Source of the DNA: Tretioscincus oriximinensis
Taxonomy: Eukaryota > Chordata > Lepidosauria > Squamata > Gymnophthalmidae
Reading direction: 5' to 3'
DNA: 64,000 nucleotides
Assembly: GCA_022410635.1 (NCBI GenBank)
Contig: JAJVDF010000257.1
Coordinates: 1,176,324-1,240,323, forward strand
Part shown: positions 45,787 to 55,684 of the stretch, in pieces
Numbering within the stretch: the first letter of the stretch is position 1
Layout: the number at the start of each line of letters is the position of its first letter
Made by a program: the position numbers and the translations under genes
The notes under the pieces: model-generated
The model's database searches: none
What the model was told of the DNA's origin: nothing
The model's input: the letters and a program-made list of their open reading frames with translations, nothing else

Positions 45787-46092
45787 AGGTACGGATAGCT
45801 CAGTTGCTAAGGAATCCGTCTCTCACCTGGGAGATGGGGTTTCGAAGCCCTGTGTGGGACGTNGGGAGGGCTTAGCACCTTCCACTAGCCTGTAGCTCTA
45901 GCCAACCCAGCTATTCGAAAGCATGAATTGCAAGAAATTGCAACGACTGCAAGTAGATACATGGGAACCACCAGAGCCTGGTGGGGAAGATAGAATGTGA
46001 GCCTTCGGGCAAAAATACCCTTGTAAGCCGCTTTGAGTCCCTTTGAAAGGTGAGAAAAGTGGGGTATAAGAACCCAGTTCTTCTTCTTCTTA
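45787..46092 (+). repeat. SINE B
   Basis: Forward copy from GGTACGGATAGCTCAGTTGC to GTTCTTCTTCTTCTT. One N at 45863 falls in the GTNGGGAGGG part of the body. An (ACACAT)-like GT-rich patch follows. Confidence 0.92.
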
Positions 46093-47289
46093 CACTAAGA
46101 AGAATATGTGTGTGTGTTTACACATACATACACAGAGAAAGAGAGAGTATAATTGCTTGAGATAAAATTGTAAGGTTAAGAGTTAAAAGCTGATAATTTT
46201 CTGTGAAGCCAATGTTATTTCAGCCCTAGTTAATATCACAGTTACCAGGCTTCTGTTGAGGGAGAAGAGCAGTTACTGCTTTGTTTGGGATTAAATAAAG
46301 CTGAGAATATTGGATGACTTAAATCCATTTCCCAAGTCAGCCACTTAAATCAATGCCCGACCTTGGCTTCAAGGGAGGTGTATGAAAACTATTGTTTTTG
46401 GTTGGGTTATGCTTTCCTGACTTTTTTTTNAAAAAGTAAGATAAAAAGGTTGAGGGGGTTCCACAGAGACCATTAAGGAATCAGCATTACTCTAAAAGAA
46501 TAGGCTCTGCAAAATTTAATTAGCACGCCCGGTGGTGTGCCTCTGTTTTTAATGTTTATTTTAAAGTTAGAAAATGGCTTCCAAAGTGATTCTTCTCTTC
46601 TCCATTAAGCAAGTATTGATTTCTGTCTGATTCAAATGGAGTTGAAAATAGAATTTTCTTTTCTGTTAAGTGGAAGTACATGCTGTGCTTATTCGATCAA
46701 ATTTACTCAAAGTCTCACTGACTTATGGAATTTGTGCCTAAAACTGTGGTTAGAAGGGGCACCTAAAAAGCAGAATTCATTTAACCTCACAATCTCGCTC
46801 CATTATGCTCACTAGACTTAATATATCAGAGTTCTAGTCAAATGAAACAATAATTCCACAGGCCTTCATCTCGCATAAATCTCTCTTACTAGATGAAATT
46901 ATTAGCTAATTCCATAACATTGTATGGCTTGTAAAATTCAGAAAGTAATCAGATATGGCTTTTTAAAAATCATCTCTTTAGGAATAAGCGTCTCATCCCC
47001 AGATGCACAAAAAGGTGCCTTTCAAATCACCATCCTAAATATATGGCCTTACCTTACCTTGACTGCAACTGTTCTAGCAACTAAGGGAAATCGACTTCTT
47101 GCAGAATTGTTCTATTCCCAGCTTCATGCATGAACAGGTCTAGGCAACAAGAAGGCACTAACCCCAGCTGCCAATAAATCTGTATTATGGGATCAGACCT
47201 CCTCCCCGACAATGTAAATCAAGTTATGAGTTATTTGAATCAGTTATTTTACAGATGATAAAAAGTATACAGCTTTGCAAATTTACCTT

Positions 47290-47571
47290 TAATGCAGAGG
47301 TAGTGGTAGCCAAAATCTTGGATAGTTTCAAGTCAGGACTAGACAGGTTTATGGACACCAAGGGTATAAATGGATACTAGGATGGATGTCTGGATGTTGC
47401 CTCTGGGATGGAACAACAGGCAGGACTCCTGAAATACCATTTGCAGGGAGTCATGAACAGGAGCATATTTTGCTTTCCTCTGTGCATCTGGTGGGCTTCT
47501 GTGTGAGACAGAATGCTGGATTTGATGGGCTGTAGCCCTAGTATCCAGTATGGCTCTTCTTATGTTCTTAT
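47290..47571 (+). repeat. CR1-like LINE 3' end (TTCTTATG terminus)
   Basis: Forward copy from GAGGTAGTGGTAGCC to ATGGCTCTTCTTATGTTCTT. A short deletion removes the CGGACTGCCCAG segment present in the relative at 55425. Confidence 0.9.
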
Positions 47572-47801
47572 GAGAAACATTAAAGGTTTTATGTCAGTTG
47601 CAGTTTTGAACACTTTATTATTAAGATGGAATACATTTCCACATGTTGTGGTAATCTTATTAAATTTCTCTTCCACAACAGCTGAGGAAATTAGTGTCTT
47701 TTTCTTCTCTGTCCATATATGTATTTTTTTTATACAATCCTATAGTGAAATAAATCTTTAAAACTCATTTTTAAAAGAAAATCTATACAATACAGAGTTG
47801 A

Positions 47802-48032
47802 TTTTCACCCAAAGGCTTACACCTTATTCTATCTTCCCCATCAAATTAATCATGGCACTCATTTATCTAATTGAAATGCAGATTACAAATTTGCACCTCT
47901 TTCAAATAGCTGAGTTGGCTAGAGCTGCAGGCTAGTGGAAGGTGCTCACCCCTCCCCACATCCGACCCAGGGCTTCGAAACCCGATCTCCCAGATGATAG
48001 ACTGGCTCCTTAGCGGCTGAGCCATTCATGCA
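47802..48032 (-). repeat. SINE B, decayed, 3' end missing
   Basis: Reverse copy lacking the TTC tail and most of the BovB-like end. The body (TTCTATCTTCCCCATCA) and head (TTAGCGGCTGAGCCATTCATGC) remain. Confidence 0.8.
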
Positions 48033-48822
48033 CAAAAGCACAAAAATAAATATCAAACACTTAGATGTACACAAATGTTTTAAGGGAAAGCTCAATTAAT
48101 TGTCAATGGATTGTGTAGCCCTTAGGGAAGACTNTTGCAAAGCTTGGGGCCATCACAGGCATTGTCCTGACTTGCCACTATCACACAGGCCTCATATTAG
48201 AATTTCTAAGAGGGATTATCCAGAAAATCTTAAAATGATGAGCAGACCTGTATGGGAAGAGATGTTTTAGGACATATTTGTATTTCAAATCTCAGTGACA
48301 TTTATCTTATCTTTAGATCTTCTCCCAGACTTCCTTTTTATTAGGGCTCGCACCTAAATATCCTAATCAGATTACCAGAGCATACAGTATATCACAGTTA
48401 TGACCATATTAACAATCCTCTATGTGTACCATGGAAGTGTATCATAACTATTATCAAAATACAGCCTAACTGCATCAAAATTCAGCCCAGTATGTAGCAA
48501 CAATATTAAAGATTACTCTGTTCTTCTCTGTATTCAGGGTTCACTGATATTCTCACATTTGTGTGGAGACATCAAGTAAATAAATTTAGCAACATTTTGG
48601 GGTGAAGTGTCCACATTCAGAATGGAGAAAAACTACTTTATATTTAAAAACATGAGTTTAAACTAATAGTGACCTGGAAAGAGCAAACTGCTTTTTCTCC
48701 ATTAATATCCTAACCTAACCCCCAAACTGTNGCTAAGTTTAGTGAACCCTGAATATATAGTGAACAAAGCAACCTTTGATAAATGTTTTCAAGCATTATC
48801 AATATTGTACATGTAAAAAATA

Positions 48823-48900
48823 TACTGCTCAAAACAATTAAGGGAATACTTTAATATAACATGTTATGTTAAANTGTTCCCTTTATTGTTTTGAGCAGTA
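48823..48900. mobile_element. MITE X copy (78 bp)
   Basis: TACTGCTCAAAACAATTAAG to GTTCCCTTTATTGTTTTGAG and CAGTA, flanked by TA on both sides. N at 48874. The two complete copies differ at only a few positions. Confidence 0.88.
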
Positions 48901-49015
48901 TATATTGCTTGATAACCAAAACCCTCAAGGTTAACAATAAAAACCAAATTAACATATTAAAATAATCTTTTTTGATATTACATGATTTGGCACCTCTGAG
49001 ATTACAGTTATGAAG

Positions 49016-49322
49016 TAGAAGAAGAAGAACTGGGTTCTTATACCCTGCTTTTTCTCACCTTTCAAAGGGACTCAAAGTGGCTTACAAGGTTATTTTGCCC
49101 GAAGGCTTACATTCTATCTTCCCCACCAGACTCTGGTGGTTCCCATTTATCTACTTACATTCAGTTGCAATTTCTTGCAATTCATGCTTTCGAATAGCTG
49201 GGTTGGCTAGAGCTACAGGCTAGTGGAAGGTGCTCACCCCTCCCCACGTCCCACACAGGGCTTCGAAACCCCATCTCCCAGGCAAGAGANGAATTCCTAA
49301 GCGACTGAGCTATCCGTGCCTG
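49016..49322 (-). repeat. SINE B
   Basis: Reverse full-length copy with a GAAGAAGAAGAA tail, and a head ending CTGAGCTATCCGTGCCTGC. N at 49290. Confidence 0.92.
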
Positions 49323-50530
49323 CTGTGTACAGGGAGGGACAGAGATAACAATTTCTGTGTCTGTCACACAGACCCCCACAACATTGTGGATATTTTGCAG
49401 GAAAGCTAAACCCTCTTCCTCCTGACTACTTTTTTTCTTTAAAGCAAAGAACAGCAATCTCTGTGTCACTTCTAATAATAGGAATTTAATTATTTATTTT
49501 AAACATTTATATACTACTCCTCATTATAAAAAAAAATCAAAAAGTCCTAATACAAGTGTGGGACTGCAGGAACACATTACTTACTGGCTGCACAGATATT
49601 TGATAGGTAAACAGGCTAGATGCAGCATGTTAACCTGAAGATACAGAGTTAATACCTAAAGGAGGCTGATACAGATATAGATATCAATGGTTAAAAACAT
49701 GTTAAAAACACGATGGGTCAGGAAGAGTACAAACATTGCAGAGGAAATTCCTGAGATAAGTGAAACGTCTATTTGCACTGAAAACTGATAGAGGGTGAGG
49801 TGGAAATATTTAAGAAAGAATTGAAGAACAAAATACAGCTGACTTATAAGCTCCCAGATGAAAAAGTGAAAACAGAGCAGGAAAGGCTTGTTCCATGGAA
49901 TCTGAAAACCCTGGTATGAAAGATTTACACTTTGAAGCAGTTTTAGTGGTGACTATTTTNGGTCCTGCTTCAGAAAGTCCTGGTAGCGTTTGGGAGCAGC
50001 TATTGGATGGTATGCGCTCCCTCTACTGACCAAAGGTCTACTTAGCATCTGAAATATTATCCCCGTCCTGTGTGTCAGGAGCAATTATGTGCCTAGTTAA
50101 AAAGCAATAATTAGGTCAATTGAAGCAAGCAGGTTATTTGTCATCTGAAGAAAGACACCACTTGGCATTTTTATGAGGCCAATGTTCTGCCTATATGAAA
50201 TATAAAATATTGTAGACAATTTTAGTATGCTGTAACCAATAATCAATTGTAGGGAATTGTTGTTACACATNTGATATGGATTAGCACTATTTCCATGCAG
50301 ATACTGTGGAATAGTGAGCTCCCAAAAATAGAGTAGTAAGCCTATAGTAAACAGGGCATTTTATTAAGCCTTTGCTGTTTATTCTATGGCAAATTCTTAT
50401 AGTCATAGACTTTCTAGAGGTCAAGATAAGTCACCTCTCTTCTTGTTTTTGAAACCTGTAGCCACAATTTACAATTGTTTCTGTTGGGTTCTTATTAACT
50501 CCAGGTTGACTTCAAGAGCATCTTTATATA

Positions 50531-50665
50531 GGTGCTGTTCTGATACATATTTTTAATCCACCTTCAGTCCTGAGGAACTGGTCTAAGCCAGGAGAGAAAC
50601 TTCCTTTTTTTGGTTTAGTCCAGTTCTTCAGGACTGAAGATGGATTAAAAGTCTGTTTCAGCACC
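50531..50665. mobile_element. Palindromic MITE Z
   Basis: A 135-bp near-palindrome. GGTGCTGTTCTGATACATAT then TTTTAATCCACCTTCAGTCC on the left is complementary to GGACTGAAGATGGATTAAAA then GTCTGTTTCAGCACC on the right. A shortened relative is at 2949. Confidence 0.8.
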
Positions 50666-51282
50666 ACAATCTTCTTAGCAGATTTAGTTCGCTTTTGTCT
50701 ATAATAGCAGGAGAGGGGGGGGGGGGATTCTGCCAGAGGCCATTTAGATATTTGTAGTATCACTTGTGGGCCATAACCCCNCCCCATGCCAGACCATGCC
50801 TCCAATCTGCCTCCAGACCACACAGCCTTCATCTACTCATACCACTTCTCCCACCCAGCCCCACCACACTGCACATGTAGCCCCATCAAATTGCTATGTG
50901 GCATAGTGTTTTGTTAGCACAGGTGCAGGCCTTAGCTTCACCATTTCCAAGCCAGGAAAGTGTAATGATTCCTCAGGGAGNACACTGTGGGGCAAACCAA
51001 ATAGTTCATCAGGAAGCATGCCAAGGGCCAGATGTGGTCCCTGGGCCTTAGGCTCCCCACCCCTGGTTCAGAGGGAGAGGCTATGGATTAGACAAGTAAT
51101 TCTTTGCTTGCTGTGTAGTTTGCTCATTACACCGAGCTACAGTTTAAAATAATCTACAAAAGGCAAGACCGAACATCTATGTAATATTGTGGTCTTTCAA
51201 ATATGAGGCACTGGACAAATAGCCAACCTGACTTCTGTACCTGTGTGAACCTGTAATCCCTGAGTTGGTTTTCATCCAATTT

Positions 51283-51444
51283 AGGCCTTCTTTGCACTGG
51301 GCCTTATGGGTTATATCTCAGATTAGGGACCTGCTTTTTACATGCTGGATGCAGAAGTCCTTTCTTAGTCTGCACTGGCATGTGGATGGCAGGTCCCCGT
51401 CTTGAGATATAATCCAGAATAAGACCTATTGCAGAAAAGGCCTT
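51283..51444. mobile_element. MITE W with ~55-bp inverted arms
   Basis: AGGCCTTCTTTGCACTGGGC … TTATATCTCAGATTAGGGAC pairs with GTCCCCGTCTTGAGATATAA … TTGCAGAAAAGGCCTT across a ~50-bp centre. There is no coding capacity. Confidence 0.75.
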
Positions 51445-51588
51445 CCCTTTTGACATCACAAATGTACCTGAATGACGTTACAATGAATTGCTAGTGGGTA
51501 TCTATCAAGTCTCTTTTCTTCTTTCTTTGAAATTCAACAAAACACCATAATATGAAGTGATTATTTATAGGTTGATTTCCCATTACAT

Positions 51589-51766
51589 GAGAACCTAAGA
51601 AGAGCCAGAGCCCATCTAGTCAAGAATTATTTTTCACACAGAGGCCCACCAATTGTACTTGGGCAGTCTGAACAGAAGAAGGCAAAATGTTCATCTATTC
51701 TCAACTCCCTGCAAATGGTCCAGCAGACCCTTGCAAATGGTATTTCACAAGTAATGCCTGTTGCTC
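51589..51766 (-). repeat. CR1-like LINE 3' end fragment, internally duplicated
   Basis: Reverse copy from ATGAGAACCTAAGAAGAGCC to TGCCTGTTGCTCC. The CTGCAAATGG segment occurs twice (51711 and 51734), which suggests a small tandem duplication. Confidence 0.8.
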
Positions 51767-52044
51767 CATTATTCATATGTATCTTTAATTACATGTGACT
51801 TTTCTCTGATTCTAAAGTAACAAGCCCAAAATGTTATAACCATCCCCCAAAGAGGAGCTTTCAAACCTTTTTCATTTAGTTACTCTTTTGAGTGGCACTG
51901 CATTCTAAAGCAGAACGTGTCTGAAGGTATTGATTGATAAAATAGGGTTTGATCATTAAAGATCACGGGGCAAGGATATAGCTAAGCCATACAATTTGTT
52001 GCTTAAATTAACGTTCTTCCTTTTTAAATTTTTCCTATCGTTAG

Positions 52045-52239
52045 GAGAAAAAGATGTAATCATTTTAGGTGACTTTGATCAAGCTCCAGATAGTAGTGAC
52101 CATGACCTGCTGAGGAAGGAGAAGTTCCATCATCTGGTTCCAGCTACTACCTTCACAAACATCAGCACAAAAAATCCTCAAGGTTCAAAATCTTTGGACA
52201 ACATCTGGATCAGTCGTAGCTTGAAAAAGGTTTTCACAG
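52045..52239 (+). CDS. EEPD1: EEPD1 coding exon (195 nt, probably exon 7)
   Basis: This is the catalytic-core exon. Two bases complete the glycine split from 45296, then GEKDVIILGDFDQAPDSSD is read, followed by LLRKEKFHHLVPA, TFTNISTKNPQGSKSLDNIW and SLKKVFT, plus one base of the next split glycine. GDF-D matches the superfamily GD(F)N metal/phosphate motif, but with Asp where canonical EEP nucleases have Asn; as I remember it, vertebrate EEPD1 in general departs here. LDNIW is the substrate-side L-D-x-I motif. The exon starts after a TTTTTCCTATCGTTAG acceptor and ends at a CAG|GTAAAC donor. Strong conservation suggests an intact, constrained gene. Confidence 0.96.
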
Positions 52240-52364
52240 GTAAACATTTCCTTGAAACAGTTGCAAAGCAAGTAAGCAAATTTGTAACAATCCAAAGACT
52301 TAAATGAGAAAGATAAGAAAAAGAAACTTAAAAGATGGATTGCAAATTATAATTTACTTAGATT

Positions 52365-52640
52365 TTAAAGAAATAGTCATATTAGTTTTTGACCAGAACG
52401 TCTAGCAAGAGAAAGATAAACGACATGAATTTTTGTAGGCAAATCTATTTCTTCAAATGTTAGGGAACAAATGCAGGTAATAACAACAGACATGTAAATA
52501 GGCAGTTGAGAGGATTTATTAGATCAAGTACAGCTAAGATACAGAAATTAATCCTCTTAAGCAGAGGAAAGGTCCTAGATGAAAGAGATGGAGCTACTGC
52601 AGGTACTAGTGTATTAGATACATCCACTACAATTTTGTTG
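52365..52640 (-). mobile_element. Decayed PLE copy
   Basis: Reverse-orientation remnant. AAAGAAATAGTCATATTAGT matches the extension, GGCAAATCTATTTCTTCAAATG the hammerhead region, and CATGTAAATAGGCAGTTGAG with AAATTAATCCTCTTAAG the 3' non-coding part of the young element. Divergence is high. Confidence 0.7.
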
Positions 52641-52991
52641 GCTGTATAATGTACCATTTTCCCATTGTCCGTTTTGTATGACCTTGCCACTGTAGTGCAG
52701 CTGCCACTTACATGGCCATCAGTAATAGGCTTCTTTACTCAGTACTATTCTTTCTAAGTGCATATCTCTATTTATACCACATTTCTCAGTCTATGGACCT
52801 CACCTTCCTGGTTTTCATATTATTTGCCAGATTTTTCTTTACTGCCATTGGCATTAGAAAATTTTCAGCAAAAGCTGACATACAAAAGAAAAATCTAAAA
52901 GACAGTTTTCTGATGCCCTTAAACTAAAACAAAATTGGCTCTTTGATTAGATTGCATGGTTTCAATTGGCAAAATTCCCAAACTTTAGCGT

Positions 52992-53653
52992 TTTCAGAGA
53001 AATAGCTGTGTTAGTCTTGTGGAAAGTCCAGTAAAGCCNCCCTCCCCAACACTCTACACTGGGCAAACAGGACAGTCCCTATGCCAGAGAATAAATGGAC
53101 ACAAATCAGATATTCAAAATGGCAACACAGAGAAATCTGTTGCTAAACACTTCAACCTTCCAGTACATTCTATCTCAGACCTCAGAACTGCAGTCCTTGA
53201 ACAAATAAATTACAGTGGAAGATTTGAAAGAGAAGCAGTGGAACTGGAATATACCCACAGCTTCCAGTCCATCAACAAGGGACTTAACAGAGATAATGGT
53301 TTCCTGGCCCTTATACATTTTATGATACCTGTTAAGTATTTGATTGATTTACTATCAGCCATATAGTATATGCTATCAGCCATATTGATTTACTATCAGC
53401 CATATGTCTCTTGCTGCTCCAGGCAATTTCTATTTAGCTCTTTTTCATCACCTTTTCACATTTGCATGTGGTTTGTCATCTCCCCCACACAGTTTCCTAT
53501 AAATACCTGACCTTGACAATAGTCCCTCAGCATCTGAAGAAGTAAACGTGTCTATGAAAGCTTATGCCACCCACTTTTGTTCTGTTAGTCTCTAAGTGCT
53601 ACTAGCTCCTTTGCTGGACTTTATGTTGGACTAGCATGGCTATTTCTCTGAAA
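52992..53653 (+). mobile_element. PLE copy with GIY-YIG remnant
   Basis: It starts with a short antisense end (TTTCAGAGAAATAGCTGTG to AAGTCCAG) and jumps after ~45 nt to the sense strand at the GIY-YIG domain. It ends with GACTTTATGTTGGACTAGCA and CTCTGAAA. The frame 53038-53366 is open, but YIG has become YTG and one N lies at its start. A possible degenerate duplication is CAAACTTTAGC (left) and CAAACATTAAC (right). The hammerhead-like region near 53534 has a damaged helix II. It is older than the copy at 30822. Confidence 0.85.
53341..53410 (+). repeat. Short tandem duplication inside the PLE copy
   Basis: CTATCAGCCATAT occurs three times (near 53351, 53371 and 53393) with linking GATTTA. 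It is a local expansion of the PLE 3' non-coding sequence. Confidence 0.8.
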
Positions 53654-53900
53654 TTGACAAACATTAACATGTTTGGGTATTTTATTGACTTCTTAAATTT
53701 CCTATTTCTTACGTTATGTTTTATTTCAAGAGCTGAAATGTGCCCAGAAATTGATGCAAAATCTCTTACTCAGTTTCATTAATATCCGACTTTTGGGGCA
53801 TGCATTTCATTCTTTTATGCTAAAAAGAATAAAATATAAAAGGCAAATCTTTGTAGTGGGATTAACATTTCTGATTTGATTCTCTATTTTCTCAAAATAG

Positions 53901-54100
53901 GTCATTGGGCTGTTGTCAGAGAAGGCCTTACAAACCCCTGGATCCCTGATAACTGGTCATGGGGCGGAGTAGCGTCAAGCCATTGCCCAGTGTTAGCTGA
54001 ATTCTACACAGAGAAAGACTGGAACAAAAAGGACGCGACTCGGAATGGAAATGGAATGATAGTGGATTGTGGCGATTCAAATGCTAAACACGAGCGATGA
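53901..54100 (+). CDS. EEPD1: EEPD1 terminal coding exon (200 nt to stop)
   Basis: The first two bases complete the split glycine. The peptide then reads HWAVVREGLTNPWIPDNWSW and continues GGVASSHCPVLAEFYTEKDW, ending AKHER before TGA at 54098-54100. SSHCP occupies the position of the superfamily S-D-H catalytic motif; the histidine is kept and the Asp is replaced by Ser. The tail after EKDW is hydrophilic and ends in the K-H-E-R terminus I associate with vertebrate EEPD1. The six exons in the window add to 820 nt and keep one open frame throughout, giving 272 residues, roughly the second half of the usual ~570-residue protein. Confidence 0.96.
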
Positions 54101-54355
54101 TGAAGGAATTGCAAGCCTCTGTTCTGTTTTCTAGATTGAACGCTCAGAAGGCCTCTTTGCTTAAGGCCTGATGGTGAACCAGAACTGCCTTTCTTTCATT
54201 AAAAAGAATCAGCTTCTGCTTTTAACATCTCCATCTATTCCCATTTCTGTGCTCCCTTTGTGAATGTTTTAAGGTATCCTATTGCCATCAATTGTTTGTG
54301 AATTTCTGTGCTTGGATACCTGGGTAATGCCAAATAAAATGCACTTTTTAATACT
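54101..54355 (+). other. EEPD1: EEPD1 3' UTR (short form)
   Basis: About 250 bp of non-repetitive sequence from the stop codon to just after the AATAAA at 54333. The inverted-arm/CR1 nest begins directly downstream at about 54410, so a longer UTR would have to cross transposon sequence. Confidence 0.55.
54333..54338 (+). terminator. EEPD1: EEPD1 poly(A) signal
   Basis: A canonical AATAAA in the context GCCAAATAAAATGC, 233 bp after the EEPD1 stop. It is followed within 25 bp by a T-rich segment (ACTTTTTAATACTG). The cleavage site is therefore expected near 54350-54360. Confidence 0.65.
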
Positions 54356-54421
54356 GTATATTCACGGCTTTGCTCTTATGACTTCCATTCACCAAACATT
54401 TCTAACATTATCTACAATAGT

Positions 54422-55684
54422 AAAAAATACCTAATGGGAAGGACGATATCAAGAGCCAAACAACTACTACAGAAATACCACANACCTCTCTCTATCAAGA
54501 ATCAACCTAATAGCTCAAAAAATCAGTTGTACACAAATACAAAATAGACAAAAGTACCTATATAAACACAAACACATTAAGGTTGAGATTGGGTGAGTGG
54601 GCATCAAAGTGGCAAATGCACTTCAACTTAAGCAAGTGCAAGGTCATGCATATTGGGGCCAAGAACCCCAACTACTCCTACCGCNTGATGGNAACCAAGC
54701 TTTCTGTGACNGAGCAAGAAAAGGATCTTGGGGTGTTAGTGGACAATTCAATGAAAATGTCAACCCAGTGTGCAGCAGCAGCAAAAAAGGCAAATTCCAT
54801 GTTGGGGACAATTAGGAAAGGAATCGAAAACAAGACAGCAAATGTTGTTTTGCCTCTTTATAAACCTGTGGTGAGGCCACATTTGGAATACTGTGTTCAA
54901 TTCTGGTNACCACATCTCAAGAGGGATATTTTGGAACTGGAGAAGGTGCAGAAAAGGGCAACAAAAATGATCAAGGGTCTGGAGCACCTCCCTTACTAAG
55001 TCAGGCTGCAACATCTGGGCCTCTTCAGCCTCGAAAGGCGATGTTTGAGAGGTGATCTGAAGTGTACAAAATCATGCATGGGATGGACAAAGTGAATAGA
55101 GAAAAAATGTTTTCTCTATCACACAAGGACCAGAGGGCACTCCTTAAAACTTTTGGGTAGAAAAGTGAGAACAGATAAAGGAAAGTATTTTTTCACCCAG
55201 AGGGTCATCGGCCTGTGGAATTTACTTCCTGAAGAGGTAATGGTAGCTAACAGCTTGGATAGTTTCAAGACAGGACTAGACAGGTTTATGGACACCAAGG
55301 GTATAAATGGAAACTAGGATGGATGTCTGGATGTTTCCGCCGGGATGGAGCAACAGGCAGGACTCCTGAGATTCCATTTGCAGGGAGTCATGAACAGGTG
55401 CATATTTTGCTTTCCTCTGTTCGGACTGCCCAGGTGCATCTGGTGGGTCTCTGTGTGACACAGAATGCTGGACTTGATGGGCTGTGGCCTGATCCAGTAT
55501 GGCTCTTCTTATGTTCTTATGTAATGTTCTAGTATGAGCATATAAAACAGTTAGGCAAAGTGCACAGCAACGACTCTGATTTTTTCAGCTATTAGGTTGA
55601 TTCTTGTTAGATTCTTGATTATGTTGATTCCTGTTCACAAGCATCATTTGCAAAGCGTGTGGTATTTCTGTAGTAATTGTTTAT
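54422..55684. mobile_element. Inverted-arm element interrupted by a CR1 copy
   Basis: Complementary arms face each other. Left 54460-54535 (CTACTACAGAAATACCACA … CAAGAATCAACCTAATAGCT) pairs with right 55582-55680 (AGCTATTAGGTTGATTCTTG … GTGGTATTTCTGTAGTA). They are bounded by the 13-bp direct repeat TATCTACAATAGT (54409-54421 and 55684-55696). The left arm extends about 37 nt beyond the right one. This layout matches the PLE copies in the window, although the sequence is a different family. Confidence 0.75.
54575..55520 (+). pseudogene. CR1-clade LINE 3' part (ORF2 end plus 3' UTR)
   Basis: The frame 54583-54999 reads LGEWASKWQMHFNLSKCKVM, EKDLGVLVDNSMKMS, YKPVVRPHLEYCVQFW and KVQKRATKMIKGLEHLPY, then a stop. 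This is the thumb/C-terminal region of a CR1-type reverse transcriptase. Ns at 54685, 54692, 54711 and 54908 obscure single residues. The rest of the ORF is broken. The 3' UTR ends GGCTCTTCTTATGTTCTTATG. It is 5'-truncated and inactive. Confidence 0.92.

Larger units (their letters stand above)
45297..52044 (+). other. EEPD1: EEPD1 intron
   Basis: A 6.7-kb intron with GTAGGA donor and CGTTAG acceptor. It holds SINE B copies at 45787, 47802 and 49016, CR1 fragments at 47290 and 51589, and three MITE-like inverted repeats at 48823, 50531 and 51283. Nothing recognisable was seen in about 46095-47285, 48035-48820, 49325-50525 and 50670-51280. Confidence 0.85.
52240..53900 (+). other. EEPD1: EEPD1 last intron
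   Basis: A 1.66-kb intron. About 60 percent of it is Penelope-like sequence: a decayed reverse copy near 52365-52640 and a better copy at 52992-53653. The acceptor is TTTTCTCAAAATAG at 53887-53900. Confidence 0.85.
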
